The position numbers and the translations under genes were made by a program. 64,000 bases of DNA from an uncultured Dorea sp. (GTDB lineage Bacteria > Bacillota > Clostridia > Lachnospirales > Lachnospiraceae): positions 1-64,000 of the forward strand of contig CANSCI010000004.1 of the NCBI GenBank assembly GCA_947645355.1. Reading direction: 5' to 3'. Below the pieces are notes generated by a model that was not told where the DNA came from, did not search any database, and saw only the letters and a list, made by a program, of their open reading frames with translations. Shown piece by piece: positions 1 through 10,065 of the stretch (within the stretch, counting starts at the first letter, position 1; each line of letters starts with the position of its first letter).

Positions 1-302
1 TCCTCATACATGAACTTGATACGGAGCTTCATGTCTTCATATTGCTTTTTCTCTGTCTCCTCTGCCACCTTCAGGTCTTCCGTCGTCTTGATGACCTCTT
101 CCCCTTTGGCAACCAGATCCTCCTCGATCTGATTCAGATCCTGTATTACCTTTTTTAACTGCGCCTGCAGCGAATTCACTTCGCTCTGGGCTGCTGCTTT
201 GCTCTCCTTCAATTGATCTACTGACGGCGCTGCCATAACCGGCGTTACAATCATAGAACTTGTCACAACTGCTGCCAGTAATCTTATTCTAAATTTCTTC
301 AT
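1..302 (-). CDS. N-terminal part of a secreted coiled-coil protein (peptidoglycan hydrolase-like N-terminus); runs off the window
   Basis: Reverse complement reads MKKFRIRLLAAVVTSSMIVTPVMAAPSVDQLKESKAAAQSEVNSLQAQLKKVIQDLNQIEEDLV...: signal peptide then coiled coil, open to the window edge. Confidence 0.7.
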   Translation of the reverse strand, partial: MKKFRIRLLAAVVTSSMIVTPVMAAPSVDQLKESKAAAQSEVNSLQAQLKKVIQDLNQIEEDLVAKGEEVIKTTEDLKVAEETEKKQYEDMKLRIKFMYE

Positions 303-422
303 TTTATCATCCTTTTCCATGTTTTTTGACACAGTAAGTCCTTATCAAGAATGATTATACTCCACTAACAATATTTTTGCAACATCTTTTAACATTTTCG
401 TAATAGTTTTCGCAATATACTG

Positions 423-1388
423 TTACACTGGTTCTCCATCTGTATTTTCGGCAGTTTCCGGCCTCTCTTCTATCCGCTGGATCAGCACGAACATGGTCGA
501 AGCGGCAGCCGCACAGGCCACTGTAATCCCTCCGATCCGCAGAGGTTCCTCCAGCAGCCATTCAAACCATTGATAGTGTGTTCCCATGACTGATACAAAA
601 TTTGCCGTCATATGTGCCGCCACAGGCGCTTTCACAGAGCCGTACTTTTCATAGACATAGGCAAACACCAGGCCGAGCAGAAATCCATAGATCATCTGCA
701 CCAGATTCATATGCATCAGCCCGAATACAAGCGCTGAATGAAATGCCGCCTGCATAAATGTAGTTCTTTCCCGCAGTCTCTGGAAAATCAGCCCCCGGAA
801 TACCATCTCCTCACAGACAGGTACAAGTACCACAAGGGAAGCCGCCTGAACTGCAAGAGGCGCAGAGTACAGGATCTCCATAATCTCCTGGTACTCCTCC
901 CCCATCGTAGAAAGATTGCCTAGAATCATCAGATTATTAACGCCGATACAAAGCGCCGCACCCATAATGATCACAGCCCCATATTTCCACAGGGCGGCTT
1001 TCTTGTTGGGCACAAAGCCTCTTAAACGCTCTTTCACCCTGTCCCTGTGAAACATCACACACAAAACGGGAATCGTAGCCAAAGCTGTAATCCCCTCAAT
1101 AAGGGCAGCATATTTATAATATTCCAGACTCATCTCCCTTGTAAGGTCCATATATTCTCTCAGAAACCTCTGGGAGATAATCTCCAGCTGCTTACTGTCA
1201 TTGAGCACCTCCTGGGTAATGCCGTAATGCCGAAAAATATAGATAATCCCAAAGACAGTGCCTACCGCCAGCGAGACCAGAAGCCCAATTCCGATCTTGA
1301 CAATAAGGGGGCTCCAGACATACCAGAATTGTCTGCCCGGACTCTCCGGATACACCGTCGGAGGAATCTGCCTGTTCTGTTGTTCCAT
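423..1388 (-). CDS. CPBP family intramembrane metalloprotease (CAAX protease-like)
   Basis: Multiple TM segments; EEMVFRGLIFQRLRE and FGLMHMN motifs of the CPBP/Abi family. Confidence 0.85.
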   Translation of the reverse strand: MEQQNRQIPPTVYPESPGRQFWYVWSPLIVKIGIGLLVSLAVGTVFGIIYIFRHYGITQEVLNDSKQLEIISQRFLREYMDLTREMSLEYYKYAALIEGITALATIPVLCVMFHRDRVKERLRGFVPNKKAALWKYGAVIIMGAALCIGVNNLMILGNLSTMGEEYQEIMEILYSAPLAVQAASLVVLVPVCEEMVFRGLIFQRLRERTTFMQAAFHSALVFGLMHMNLVQMIYGFLLGLVFAYVYEKYGSVKAPVAAHMTANFVSVMGTHYQWFEWLLEEPLRIGGITVACAAAASTMFVLIQRIEERPETAENTDGEPV

Positions 1389-1421
1389 ACGATCCTTCCT
1401 TCACTCCACCATCTTCAACTG

Positions 1422-1913
1422 CTATAAACGCACCTTCACTACATCTACATCCAGATCCCATAAGAATTTATCCAGATCCTTAAAGGACAAAAACACGGTT
1501 GCCGTATTCTCAAGCGGATGAATCCCAAGGCTCTTGCATTTGCTCAGATCCTTATCAATAAAAAACTCCACCGCATGGTCGGCATCATTCATAAGCCCGA
1601 ACGGAGACACGCTCCCCTGCTTAAGCCCCAGATATTTTTCCAGACGGTCCTCAGAGGCAAAGCTTAAGTTCCCGCCCCCCAGCTGGCGCCCAAGAGACTT
1701 GAGGTCTACTTTTTTGTTCTCGTCACAGGTCACCAGAAAGTGCCGCTTTCCCTTAGAATCCCGCAAAAAGAGATTCTTGCACAGCGTCCCCTTTGCCGGG
1801 AGACCCAGCCTGTCCATATCCTCCATCGTGTGCACCGGCTCGTGCTCTACAACTTCATACTTAATCTTTAATTTATCAAGTGCATCATATACCCTCTGCT
1901 TCTGATCCTCCAT
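1422..1913 (-). CDS. YbaK/ProX-type aminoacyl-tRNA deacylase (prolyl-tRNA editing family)
   Basis: YEVVEHEPVHTMEDM...KNLFLRDSKGKRHFLVTCDENKKVDLKSL...SVSPFGLMND. Confidence 0.85.
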   Translation of the reverse strand: MEDQKQRVYDALDKLKIKYEVVEHEPVHTMEDMDRLGLPAKGTLCKNLFLRDSKGKRHFLVTCDENKKVDLKSLGRQLGGGNLSFASEDRLEKYLGLKQGSVSPFGLMNDADHAVEFFIDKDLSKCKSLGIHPLENTATVFLSFKDLDKFLWDLDVDVVKVRL

Positions 1914-1994
1914 ACTACCGTCTCCTTTCTGTCATCTGTCATCTGTCCACAGAACCTTTGTTTATTATATTGCATCCCCGCCTTAAAGTAAAGC

Positions 1995-2945
1995 TTAGAG
2001 TTCCGAAGAAGCTGCCCATGAGAACAATTCCTCCACGGCTTTCTGATAATCTCCGTGTTTTTCGGCCTTTTTTATTTTTTTCGCCAGCTTTTTATTCTCC
2101 GGAAATAATTTCATCATATAGGTCCAGATTTCTTTCATTTTAAACAGCGCCGGGAGATCGCCGCTGCTGATCTGCCGGTAGCCATGGTATACCTGGTCGT
2201 GAAACCCGAAAAGCCTCTCCCACATTACCTCTCTATGCTTAAGGAGGCCCTCTGTACGTCCGGTCAAAAACGGATCTGCAATCACCCCGCGTCCTGCCAT
2301 AACTCTGGAGACTTCGGGGAATCTCCGGCAGATATTTTCACAATCCCGGGCTGTAAAAATATCTCCGTTATAGCACAGTGGATGCCTGCTCTCCTTCACA
2401 GCATATGCAAACATCTCAAGATTCGGTATATTGCCGTAAAAATCCTTCTGTGTCCTCGGATGGATGATCAGCTCCTCCAGCGGATATTGATTATAGATCT
2501 CAAGCAGCCGGTAAAACTCTTCCGGCTCATCCCGGCCGATTCTGGTCTTTACAGATATCCTGGCCCGCGTCCCTTTAAATACCTGGTCAAGGAACCGGTC
2601 AAGTTCCTCCGGCTTTGCAAGGAACCCGGAGCCTCTGTATTTGGACACTACTGTTTTAGACGGGCACCCGAAGTTCAGATTTACCTCCTCATAGCCGTAC
2701 TGCTCCAGTTTTCGAACCGTGTTTAACGTATCCTGCGCATGATTGCTCAAGATCTGAGGCACAAGACATAAGCCCCGGTTGTTTTCCGGGGCTATCTCTC
2801 TGACCTCTTTCTCACTGAACCCTTTCTTGCTGTGGGGAACAAGAAAGGGAGTAAAATATTTGTCCATCGGCCGAAAATACTTATGGTACGCATTCCGGTA
2901 AATGTGTGTCGTAATCCCCTCCATGGGGGCAAGATAGTATTCCAT
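1995..2945 (-). CDS. tRNA-dihydrouridine synthase family protein
   Basis: YYLAPMEGITTHIYRNAY, VNLNFGCPSKTVVSKYRGSGFL; start refined to MEYYLAPMEG. Confidence 0.88.
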   Translation of the reverse strand: MEYYLAPMEGITTHIYRNAYHKYFRPMDKYFTPFLVPHSKKGFSEKEVREIAPENNRGLCLVPQILSNHAQDTLNTVRKLEQYGYEEVNLNFGCPSKTVVSKYRGSGFLAKPEELDRFLDQVFKGTRARISVKTRIGRDEPEEFYRLLEIYNQYPLEELIIHPRTQKDFYGNIPNLEMFAYAVKESRHPLCYNGDIFTARDCENICRRFPEVSRVMAGRGVIADPFLTGRTEGLLKHREVMWERLFGFHDQVYHGYRQISSGDLPALFKMKEIWTYMMKLFPENKKLAKKIKKAEKHGDYQKAVEELFSWAASSEL

Positions 2946-2967
2946 AGCAGTCTCCTGATTCTTTCTG

Positions 2968-4623
2968 TCAGTATAACACAACTCTGGCCTCATATGGCTG
3001 CAAAATGCCAGTTTTATGGAATTTATAATTCGATATTAATTCTTCGCCGCCTTCCTGCTCAAACAAACTGCACGCAGCCTCATGTTCACTGAAATTACAT
3101 GCCACAAGCATCCGCTTTTCATCCAGCGTCCGCTCATAGGCATAGATATTTTCATCCTCCTCAAGGAGTCCTTTAAAGATACCGTCCACAACGATCTCAT
3201 ACTCCTTCCGCATCCGGATCAGTTTCTGATAGTAATAAAATACACTGTCCGGATCTTCAAGCGCCGCTTTCACATTGATCATCGGATAATTCGGATTTAC
3301 ACGGATCCACGGAGTCCCGGCCGTAAACCCTGCATGCCTGCTGTCATCCCACTGCATCGGCGTGCGGGCATTGTCACGGCTGACAGCCTGCAGGCAGTAT
3401 ATCATCTCTTCTTCATCTATAAGACCCTTTTCTGTATAATCCCGAAATGCATTCAAGCTCTCAATGTCCCTGTAATCCTCGATCCTCTTGAAGTACGCAT
3501 TGGTCATCCCGATCTCCTCGCCCTGATAAATATACGGGGTTCCCTTCATCATGTGCAGGCAGGTCGCAAGCATCTTGGCAGAACGCTCCCTGTAAAGAGG
3601 AGCATCATTGCCGAACCTTGAGACTGCCCGGGGCTGATCATGATTATCCCAGTACAGGCTGTTCCACGCCTTCCCTTCAAGCTCCGTCTGCCATTTATTC
3701 AGGACAGCGCGCAGCTTCTTAAGCTCCATGCGCTCCGTTGTCCATTTGCCGTGCTTTCCTCCTGTAATATCTGTGTGCTCGAACTGGAACACCATATTTA
3801 ACTCCGTGTCATCCAGATTGGCATATTTCTTAGCCTCCTCGATGGTCACGCCAGAGGCCTCACCTACCGTGACCAGATTGTATCTGGACAGCACCTCGCG
3901 GTTCATCTCCTGCAGGTATTCATGGACATGGGGACCGTTGCATACATACGGGGACATGTTTCCGTACAGCCCGTTGTCCGCCTCACCGTCCGGATAAGCA
4001 GAATCCTTGGAAATCATGCTGATCACATCCATGCGGAAGCCGTCCACCCCTTTGTCGCACCACCAGGTCATCATGTCAAACACTTCCCGGCGCACCTTCT
4101 CATTCTCCCAGTTCAGGTCCGGCTGCTTTTTTGAGAAACAATGGAGGTAGTACATGTCTGTTTCCCTGTCATATTCCCACGCAGAACCTCCGAAGCATGC
4201 ACCCCAGTTATTAGGCTCTCTGCCGTCCTTTCCTTCTTTCCAGATATAATAATCCCGGTAATCATTGTCCCTGGATTTCTTGCTTTCCATAAACCAGCGG
4301 TGCTCGTCGGAGGTGTGGTTCACCACCAGATCCATCACAAGCTTAAGACCCCTCTCATGCATAGCCGCAAGCATACGGTCAAAATCCTCCATTGTGCCGA
4401 ACTCCTCCATGATCTCCTGATAATCGGAAATGTCATATCCATTGTCGTCATTGGGAGACTGGTACACCGGAGACAGCCAGATAATGTCTGCCCCCAGTTC
4501 CTTAATATAATCCAGATGCTCCGTAATTCCGTTAATATCCCCGATACCGTCTCCGCTGCTGTCCGCGAAGCTCCTCGGATAGATCTGATAGATCACACTG
4601 TTTTTCCACCATGCTTTATTCAT
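2968..4623 (-). CDS. GH13 alpha-glucosidase (oligo-1,6-glucosidase-like)
   Basis: WWKNSVIYQIYPRSFADSSGDGIGDINGI, MDLVVNHTSDEHRWF, GFRMDVISMISK, YWDNHDQPRAVSRFG. Confidence 0.93.
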   Translation of the reverse strand: MNKAWWKNSVIYQIYPRSFADSSGDGIGDINGITEHLDYIKELGADIIWLSPVYQSPNDDNGYDISDYQEIMEEFGTMEDFDRMLAAMHERGLKLVMDLVVNHTSDEHRWFMESKKSRDNDYRDYYIWKEGKDGREPNNWGACFGGSAWEYDRETDMYYLHCFSKKQPDLNWENEKVRREVFDMMTWWCDKGVDGFRMDVISMISKDSAYPDGEADNGLYGNMSPYVCNGPHVHEYLQEMNREVLSRYNLVTVGEASGVTIEEAKKYANLDDTELNMVFQFEHTDITGGKHGKWTTERMELKKLRAVLNKWQTELEGKAWNSLYWDNHDQPRAVSRFGNDAPLYRERSAKMLATCLHMMKGTPYIYQGEEIGMTNAYFKRIEDYRDIESLNAFRDYTEKGLIDEEEMIYCLQAVSRDNARTPMQWDDSRHAGFTAGTPWIRVNPNYPMINVKAALEDPDSVFYYYQKLIRMRKEYEIVVDGIFKGLLEEDENIYAYERTLDEKRMLVACNFSEHEAACSLFEQEGGEELISNYKFHKTGILQPYEARVVLY

Positions 4624-4774
4624 TACTGTTTCTCCTTTTCCTTTCTATGCCGCCGTCCGCAGGCAGCAGTTCCAACGTTATTTCCTGACTCCTATCATAA
4701 AAAAATTCTTTCCTTCGCGCTTGCAATATGTTATCTTAGTCTTGCACTATATTCACTTTATGAAAGGTACAATT

Positions 4775-5695
4775 ATGAGTATAACCCATTTACAGGAAAA
4801 CCAGCACTCCCTGGGGGAAAAGGAGGAAGCCCACGGCACTCCCTACTTTCCGTTCCAGGCATACTCCCAGGAGGATACAGGCGGGCAGTTCTTCGCCCCC
4901 TACCACTGGCATGATGAGGCAGAATTCATCTACGTGACAAGCGGAACCCTGCAATTAAAGACAGAAACCTCCACCCACATTTTAAAGGCCGGCCATGTGT
5001 ACTTTATTAACCCGGGAACCATGCACGGGATCTTCGGGGACAGCATGTCCTCCCACCATTTTGCGCTGGTTTTTGACCTGAAGCTTCTAAGCTTCTCCCA
5101 ATATGATGTGTGCCAGAATCTCTTTCTGACCCCTCTCCTGTCCGGAAATCTCAGCTTCCCGGACGGTGAAAGCTTATCCTCCGAAGCTGCAGAGGCTGTT
5201 GGGCAGCTCATAAAAAAAACGGCTCTTCTCTACCAGAAAAAGGATCTGCAGACTGGTACCTCCTCTCTTGCTATAAAGATCGCGCTGCTGCAGATTCTTG
5301 AGATTTTATTTCGTGAACATGCCATTACTGCCCGCAAAAAAAAGGAACGGCAGGATGAGTTCCCGCTAAAGCCGGTATTTTCCTACATAGAGGCAAACTA
5401 TTCCGACCGGATCACCCTGGCCTCACTTTCCTCTGTGGTCCACATGAACAAAAACTATTTCTGCAAATTTTTCAAAGAAAAGACCGGAAAAACTCCGTTC
5501 GTTTACCTGAATGAATACCGTATCAACCAGGCGGCAGCCCAGCTTCTGATGTCAGACGCACCCATCACGGAAATCGCCCTGAACACCGGGTTTGACAATA
5601 TGAGCTATTTTATCCGCCAGTTCAAGCACTGTAAGGGCTGCACACCGTCGGCCTTCCGCTCTATGGAGCATCCGAAGTCCCTCCCGGTGCTGTGA
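4775..5695 (+). CDS. AraC family transcriptional regulator with N-terminal cupin
   Basis: Cupin-like N-terminus and C-terminal AraC HTH (GFDNMSYFIRQFKHCKGCTPSAFR); divergent from the GH13 gene; start refined to MSITHLQ. Confidence 0.88.
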   Translation: MSITHLQENQHSLGEKEEAHGTPYFPFQAYSQEDTGGQFFAPYHWHDEAEFIYVTSGTLQLKTETSTHILKAGHVYFINPGTMHGIFGDSMSSHHFALVFDLKLLSFSQYDVCQNLFLTPLLSGNLSFPDGESLSSEAAEAVGQLIKKTALLYQKKDLQTGTSSLAIKIALLQILEILFREHAITARKKKERQDEFPLKPVFSYIEANYSDRITLASLSSVVHMNKNYFCKFFKEKTGKTPFVYLNEYRINQAAAQLLMSDAPITEIALNTGFDNMSYFIRQFKHCKGCTPSAFRSMEHPKSLPVL

Positions 5696-5719
5696 GAACG
5701 ACAGAAAGGATCAGAATTT

Positions 5720-6949
5720 ATGGATTATGAAGCACTCCTGCATGAAATCTTAAATATCGGCGAGGCCATGCTCAAAAGCGGCGCCGAGGTTGACCGCGCC
5801 GAGAACAGTATGTACCGTATGTGTCAGAGTTATGACCTTACAGGCTGCGAGATCTTTGCCATCCAGAGCAATATTCAGGCAACCATTCGTCCAAAAGGCG
5901 GGCATTACCTGACGCAGATCCGGAGGGTCAAAGGGACCAGCCTGAACTATGACCGGCTGGACTACCTGAACAACCTGTCCAGATATATCTGCCAGAATAC
6001 CCCGGACCCGGAAACAATCCACGAGAAATATCTGGAGGTCCTAAACCGGAAACCCCAGCCAAAGCTTCTCTCCCACCTGGCCGCCGTCATGGGCGGAGCC
6101 GGGTTCGGCGTCTATTTCGGCTGCGATCTTCAGGACGCGCTGGCGGCTGCCCTCGTCTGCTCCATTGTCATCGTATGGATCGGAGACTGGCTGGCCAGGC
6201 GGGAAAGCAACCTTGTCGTCTACAATATGGTTCTTTCCTTCTTATCCGCAGTATCCATCCTGCTTATGGCAAGGCTTGGCCTTTGCAGTCATCCGGACCG
6301 CGTCATTCTGGGCGTATCCATGGTGCTGATCAGCGGCCTTAGCACCACGAACGGAATCCGCGATGTACTGAACCATGACATTATTGCAGGAATACTGAAC
6401 ATTGCCAACTCTTTCTTAGGTGCGATTGCCATTGCCTGCGGGATCGGGCTGTCCATGATCTTGTTAAAAGGCGCTATGTATGAGATGTACATAGCCCCCA
6501 ACATGCTTGTACAATTAATTTCCTGCGGCCTTGCAAGTATGGGATTTGCCCTGTTCTTCAAGGCAGCCCCGAAACAGTCTGCCTTTGCAGGCATCGGCGG
6601 CCTCATCAACTGCGCCTGCTATACCCTCGTCTACCAGGCGGCCGCAAGTAATTTTGCCGCCACACTGGCCGGCGCTGTCTTCGTGGCAGGATACGCCTAC
6701 GTGATGTCCCGGGTACACCGCGCCCCCGCTACCATCTTCCTCACCACCTCCGTCATGCCCATCATCCCGGGAGCCACATTGTTTTACATGATGCACGGGT
6801 TCGTACAGGCTGACTATACCTTTGCCCTGCAGCAGACGCTGAAGCTGTTTCAGACCTGTCTTGCTATTGCATTCGGCTTCATCATTATCGAGATCATCAC
6901 GCGGTATATTTCATTTTTTGCAAAGATACTTCACCACCGGCAAGAATAA
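5720..6949 (+). CDS. Threonine/serine exporter ThrE-like, fused YjjP/YjjB domains
   Basis: LNIGEAMLKSGAEVDRAENSMYRMC N-terminus; about ten TM segments. Confidence 0.88.
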   Translation: MDYEALLHEILNIGEAMLKSGAEVDRAENSMYRMCQSYDLTGCEIFAIQSNIQATIRPKGGHYLTQIRRVKGTSLNYDRLDYLNNLSRYICQNTPDPETIHEKYLEVLNRKPQPKLLSHLAAVMGGAGFGVYFGCDLQDALAAALVCSIVIVWIGDWLARRESNLVVYNMVLSFLSAVSILLMARLGLCSHPDRVILGVSMVLISGLSTTNGIRDVLNHDIIAGILNIANSFLGAIAIACGIGLSMILLKGAMYEMYIAPNMLVQLISCGLASMGFALFFKAAPKQSAFAGIGGLINCACYTLVYQAAASNFAATLAGAVFVAGYAYVMSRVHRAPATIFLTTSVMPIIPGATLFYMMHGFVQADYTFALQQTLKLFQTCLAIAFGFIIIEIITRYISFFAKILHHRQE

Positions 6950-7005
6950 GTATTGTCACTTCGGATACACTGACGGCCTCTGGTTCTCCGCAAAAACAAA
7001 AATAA

Positions 7006-7037
7006 CTGCGGACAGGTGACATATCACCTGTCTGCAG
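7006..7037 (-). terminator. Intrinsic terminator between convergent genes
   Basis: GACAGGTGA-cata-TCACCTGTC core extended by CTGC/GCAG; minus-strand flank TTATTTTTGTTTTTG. Confidence 0.75.
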
Positions 7038-7054
7038 CCGTCATAACCTTCTGC

Positions 7055-7234
7055 CTAAGCACGTACATCTATGATATTTTCACTTGGAACCATCTGATCT
7101 ATGGCCTCCAACATCTCTGTAATTGCCTGCGCATTAATCTCTGCTGACTCCATAACCTTCTGCGTAACAGAGGCGCCCACCTCCATACCGATCTTGAAAC
7201 TTGCCAGGCTCATACTTGTTGCCGCTATATCCAT
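7055..7234 (-). CDS. YjfB family putative motility protein
   Basis: Small protein MDIAATSMSLASFKIGMEVGASVTQKVMESAEINAQAITEMLEAI typical of the YjfB family; start refined. Confidence 0.75.
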   Translation of the reverse strand: MDIAATSMSLASFKIGMEVGASVTQKVMESAEINAQAITEMLEAIDQMVPSENIIDVRA

Positions 7235-7554
7235 AATCATCCACTTCCCTTTCTTTATAAAATCCCCCGCTGCAGGTCCCATCTATGTACATCTGATCAG
7301 ATATGCCCGTACAGGACTTCTGGATCCCGCCCCGGCAATATCTGCACTGCAGTATAGAGTTCTATTTTAATTATCGGACGTATTCCCAAAAACATAAGCA
7401 TCCCGCTGCAGATAACTTAGAAAAAATTCCCCTCCACCCTCTTTCATTTTTTTCCATTTGTGCCGATATATAATATATGAAAGAAACGTTAATACTGCGA
7501 ATATGACTCATTCGCCGCATCAGGAGTAGAGATATTCCGGAAAGGAGTGTTGTT

Positions 7555-8607
7555 ATGCGGGTTAACAGTCAGACATCGGCATTGCCGATCTTGTCTTCGC
7601 CGCAGGCCTCTGCATCTTCGAAAGCCGCGTCCCCGGGAGCACAGCCTTCAAGTACAGAGAAACTTATGAACGAATTAAAAAACAAATACCAGCATATTCA
7701 TTTTGATTTTATATCCTTTGAAAATGATGACCAGCTCAAACAATATGTTTCTTCCAAACGTGGACTGAACAATGTGGCCATTGACCCGGCTCTTCTGGAA
7801 AAAATGGCAAATGACGACACTGTCCGGACCCGGGTGGAAAGCGTCCTGAGCATGCTTAACAATTACCGGTTTTCTTCCCAGGTACAGGCTCAGCTTATGG
7901 ATAAGAGACTGACCGGCATGGGACTGGTGCTGGACGCTGACGGCGACGTATCCAAATGGACGGTCATGGAAGAGACCGAAAAGCCTTTTTATTATTCAAC
8001 CCTCAACCAGGATGACCACAGATGGAGCCAGTTCTACCAGAAGCGGAAAAACCCGAAAATGACTACGTACAAATACTCTCACAGCCGGAGCATGGCAAGC
8101 CTCGCAAGCGCTAAGAGCGTTTCATCCGTAAGAGGGCTGATCGCGTCCAAGAACCGGGAGATCCAAACGGTAAAGCTTCGGGTGTCTGACCCGGCAGAAG
8201 CCGCATCCATCATCCGGCAGATCCGGTCTGTCATCCGAAACGGCAACATTAAGATCGCCAGGCTCCACAAGGAGGAGAGGCTCTATCAGGAACAGAAAAT
8301 AGCCGCAAAAAAAATGAAGGTCAAGCTGGAAAAGCAGCTCGCAGAAGAACTGAGGAGAAAACGGACTGCACGCAAAGCGCAGGAACGCTGCCAGACAGCC
8401 TGCATGGAAGATATATTCAGCAAACCTTCTGTAAATGATTACCGCTACAAAGAGATCTGCGAACAATATGCAGAGACTATGTCCGGCCTGACAGGCGCCG
8501 CCCCGGGAACTTCCGCGGCAGGCACCCCCGCTGTCTCAGCAGAGGCTGCCGCTTCGGCCGTACAGATAACGGTCACCTCTGTGGCCAGCATCGACTGCTC
8601 TGCATAA
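7555..8607 (+). CDS. DUF6033-like protein (flagellum-associated family by recollection), function unknown
   Basis: Long ORF with RBS (aaaggagtg); low-complexity N-terminus then conserved-looking region and coiled coil. Confidence 0.6.
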   Translation: MRVNSQTSALPILSSPQASASSKAASPGAQPSSTEKLMNELKNKYQHIHFDFISFENDDQLKQYVSSKRGLNNVAIDPALLEKMANDDTVRTRVESVLSMLNNYRFSSQVQAQLMDKRLTGMGLVLDADGDVSKWTVMEETEKPFYYSTLNQDDHRWSQFYQKRKNPKMTTYKYSHSRSMASLASAKSVSSVRGLIASKNREIQTVKLRVSDPAEAASIIRQIRSVIRNGNIKIARLHKEERLYQEQKIAAKKMKVKLEKQLAEELRRKRTARKAQERCQTACMEDIFSKPSVNDYRYKEICEQYAETMSGLTGAAPGTSAAGTPAVSAEAAASAVQITVTSVASIDCSA

Positions 8608-8720
8608 CCATTAAAAATATATTCCTAAACTATTTCCGGCAGCCGCTTAATATTTATGTCCGAATGGTCGAAAAACTATATGAGGATTTATAAATATTAC
8701 TCAGGAAAGGAGGAGAAACT

Positions 8721-10001
8721 ATGGCAATCAACGGAATTAATTCTTACGGTATGGGATATTATAACTATCAATCCTCGATCAATAATATCCGACTTGCTCA
8801 GGCTTTATCCAAAAATACGAGATATATGCAGTCTGCTGCATCGGTAAACGCACCGGTGACAGGACCTCTGAAGTCAAGTATGACCTTTATGAGGCAGTAC
8901 AACTCCAGCATGTCCGACCTGATGAGCGCAGCAAACTCACTGAAGGGAAGCAACAGTTCAGGGATTATCAGCAATCTGTCTGTATCAAGCTCTAACGAAG
9001 CTGTGGCAACTGCCACAAAGAAATTCGGGCTCAGCCAGGCAAAAGACATTACTCTGGATGTTACTCAGCTTGCACAGGCACAGACAAATGTAAGTGCCGG
9101 CGTAAAAGGCTCAGATGCTGCAGCATCCGACATGAACTTCACAGTCGGGAACGGTATCAAGTCTGTAAGCGTTAATGTAAGTGCACTCAACAGTGACGGC
9201 ACTTCCAAGACAAACGTTCAGATGCTCAGGGAGGCGGCAGATCAGATCAATGGAGGCTCCGCTAATGTACGGGCAACTCTCGTTCAGAAGGACGGCGTTG
9301 CTTCTCTGGAATTAACCGGAACATATACCGGAGCTTACAATGGCTTCGAAGTTAGCGGCGAACTTGGGGCTGCCAAGGGTCTGGACACTGTCAAGACCGA
9401 GGCTGCCGATTCCAAATATTCGGTAACGATAGACGGAAAGACAACCAAGTATGAGTCCTACAGCAATGATATCTCTGTTGATTCTACCAGAATCGGTGTT
9501 TCGCTCAAGAGCACAGGCAAGACTACCATCAGCGCAGGGCTTGATTTCAAGAAAACGGCAGACGGCATCAGCAATCTGGTTGACGCGTATAATTCGTCAT
9601 TAAAGCTTCTTAATGACAATTATGACCGCGGAACCGGTGTCGATAAGCAGCTCCGCAATCTTGTTGCAGGACTTGGCTCTGAAAAGTCCCTGAAAGAGCT
9701 CGGAATTACCGTAAACAAAGACGCGACTTTGAAGTTTGACAAGAGTGTCCTTGAAAAGAACATGAAGAAAAGTCCTTCCTTAACGAGGGATCTGATCTCA
9801 AGCGTTGCAAACAAGGCATTCAACAAAGGGTCTGCTGGTATGCGCGTAAATTCCAGTACATTGATCAACAACGATATAGAGGCTGCTCAGGCAGATGCTA
9901 TGAGCAATCCGTATCAGGCGTTCAATATGTACTCAAAGACAGGCGCTTATACACTGAACAATTATTATGCACTCGGCATGATGATGAATTATCTGGTATA
10001 G
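8721..10001 (+). CDS. FliD-like / flagellar hook-associated-protein-like protein
   Basis: KDITLDVTQLAQAQ, FTVGNGIKSVSVNV, GISNLVDAYNSSLKLLNDN, KELGITVNKDATLKFDKSVLEK: FliD domain style; RBS aaaggagg. Confidence 0.72.
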   Translation: MAINGINSYGMGYYNYQSSINNIRLAQALSKNTRYMQSAASVNAPVTGPLKSSMTFMRQYNSSMSDLMSAANSLKGSNSSGIISNLSVSSSNEAVATATKKFGLSQAKDITLDVTQLAQAQTNVSAGVKGSDAAASDMNFTVGNGIKSVSVNVSALNSDGTSKTNVQMLREAADQINGGSANVRATLVQKDGVASLELTGTYTGAYNGFEVSGELGAAKGLDTVKTEAADSKYSVTIDGKTTKYESYSNDISVDSTRIGVSLKSTGKTTISAGLDFKKTADGISNLVDAYNSSLKLLNDNYDRGTGVDKQLRNLVAGLGSEKSLKELGITVNKDATLKFDKSVLEKNMKKSPSLTRDLISSVANKAFNKGSAGMRVNSSTLINNDIEAAQADAMSNPYQAFNMYSKTGAYTLNNYYALGMMMNYLV

Positions 10002-10020
10002 GATATCCTTTTCAATGTTT

Positions 10021-10065
10021 ACAAAAACACCGCAAAAGCATTTACCGCTTTTGCGGTGTTTTTGT
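10021..10065. terminator. Bidirectional intrinsic terminator
   Basis: Perfect 19-bp arms ACAAAAACACCGCAAAAGC / GCTTTTGCGGTGTTTTTGT with 7-nt loop between convergent genes. Confidence 0.9.
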
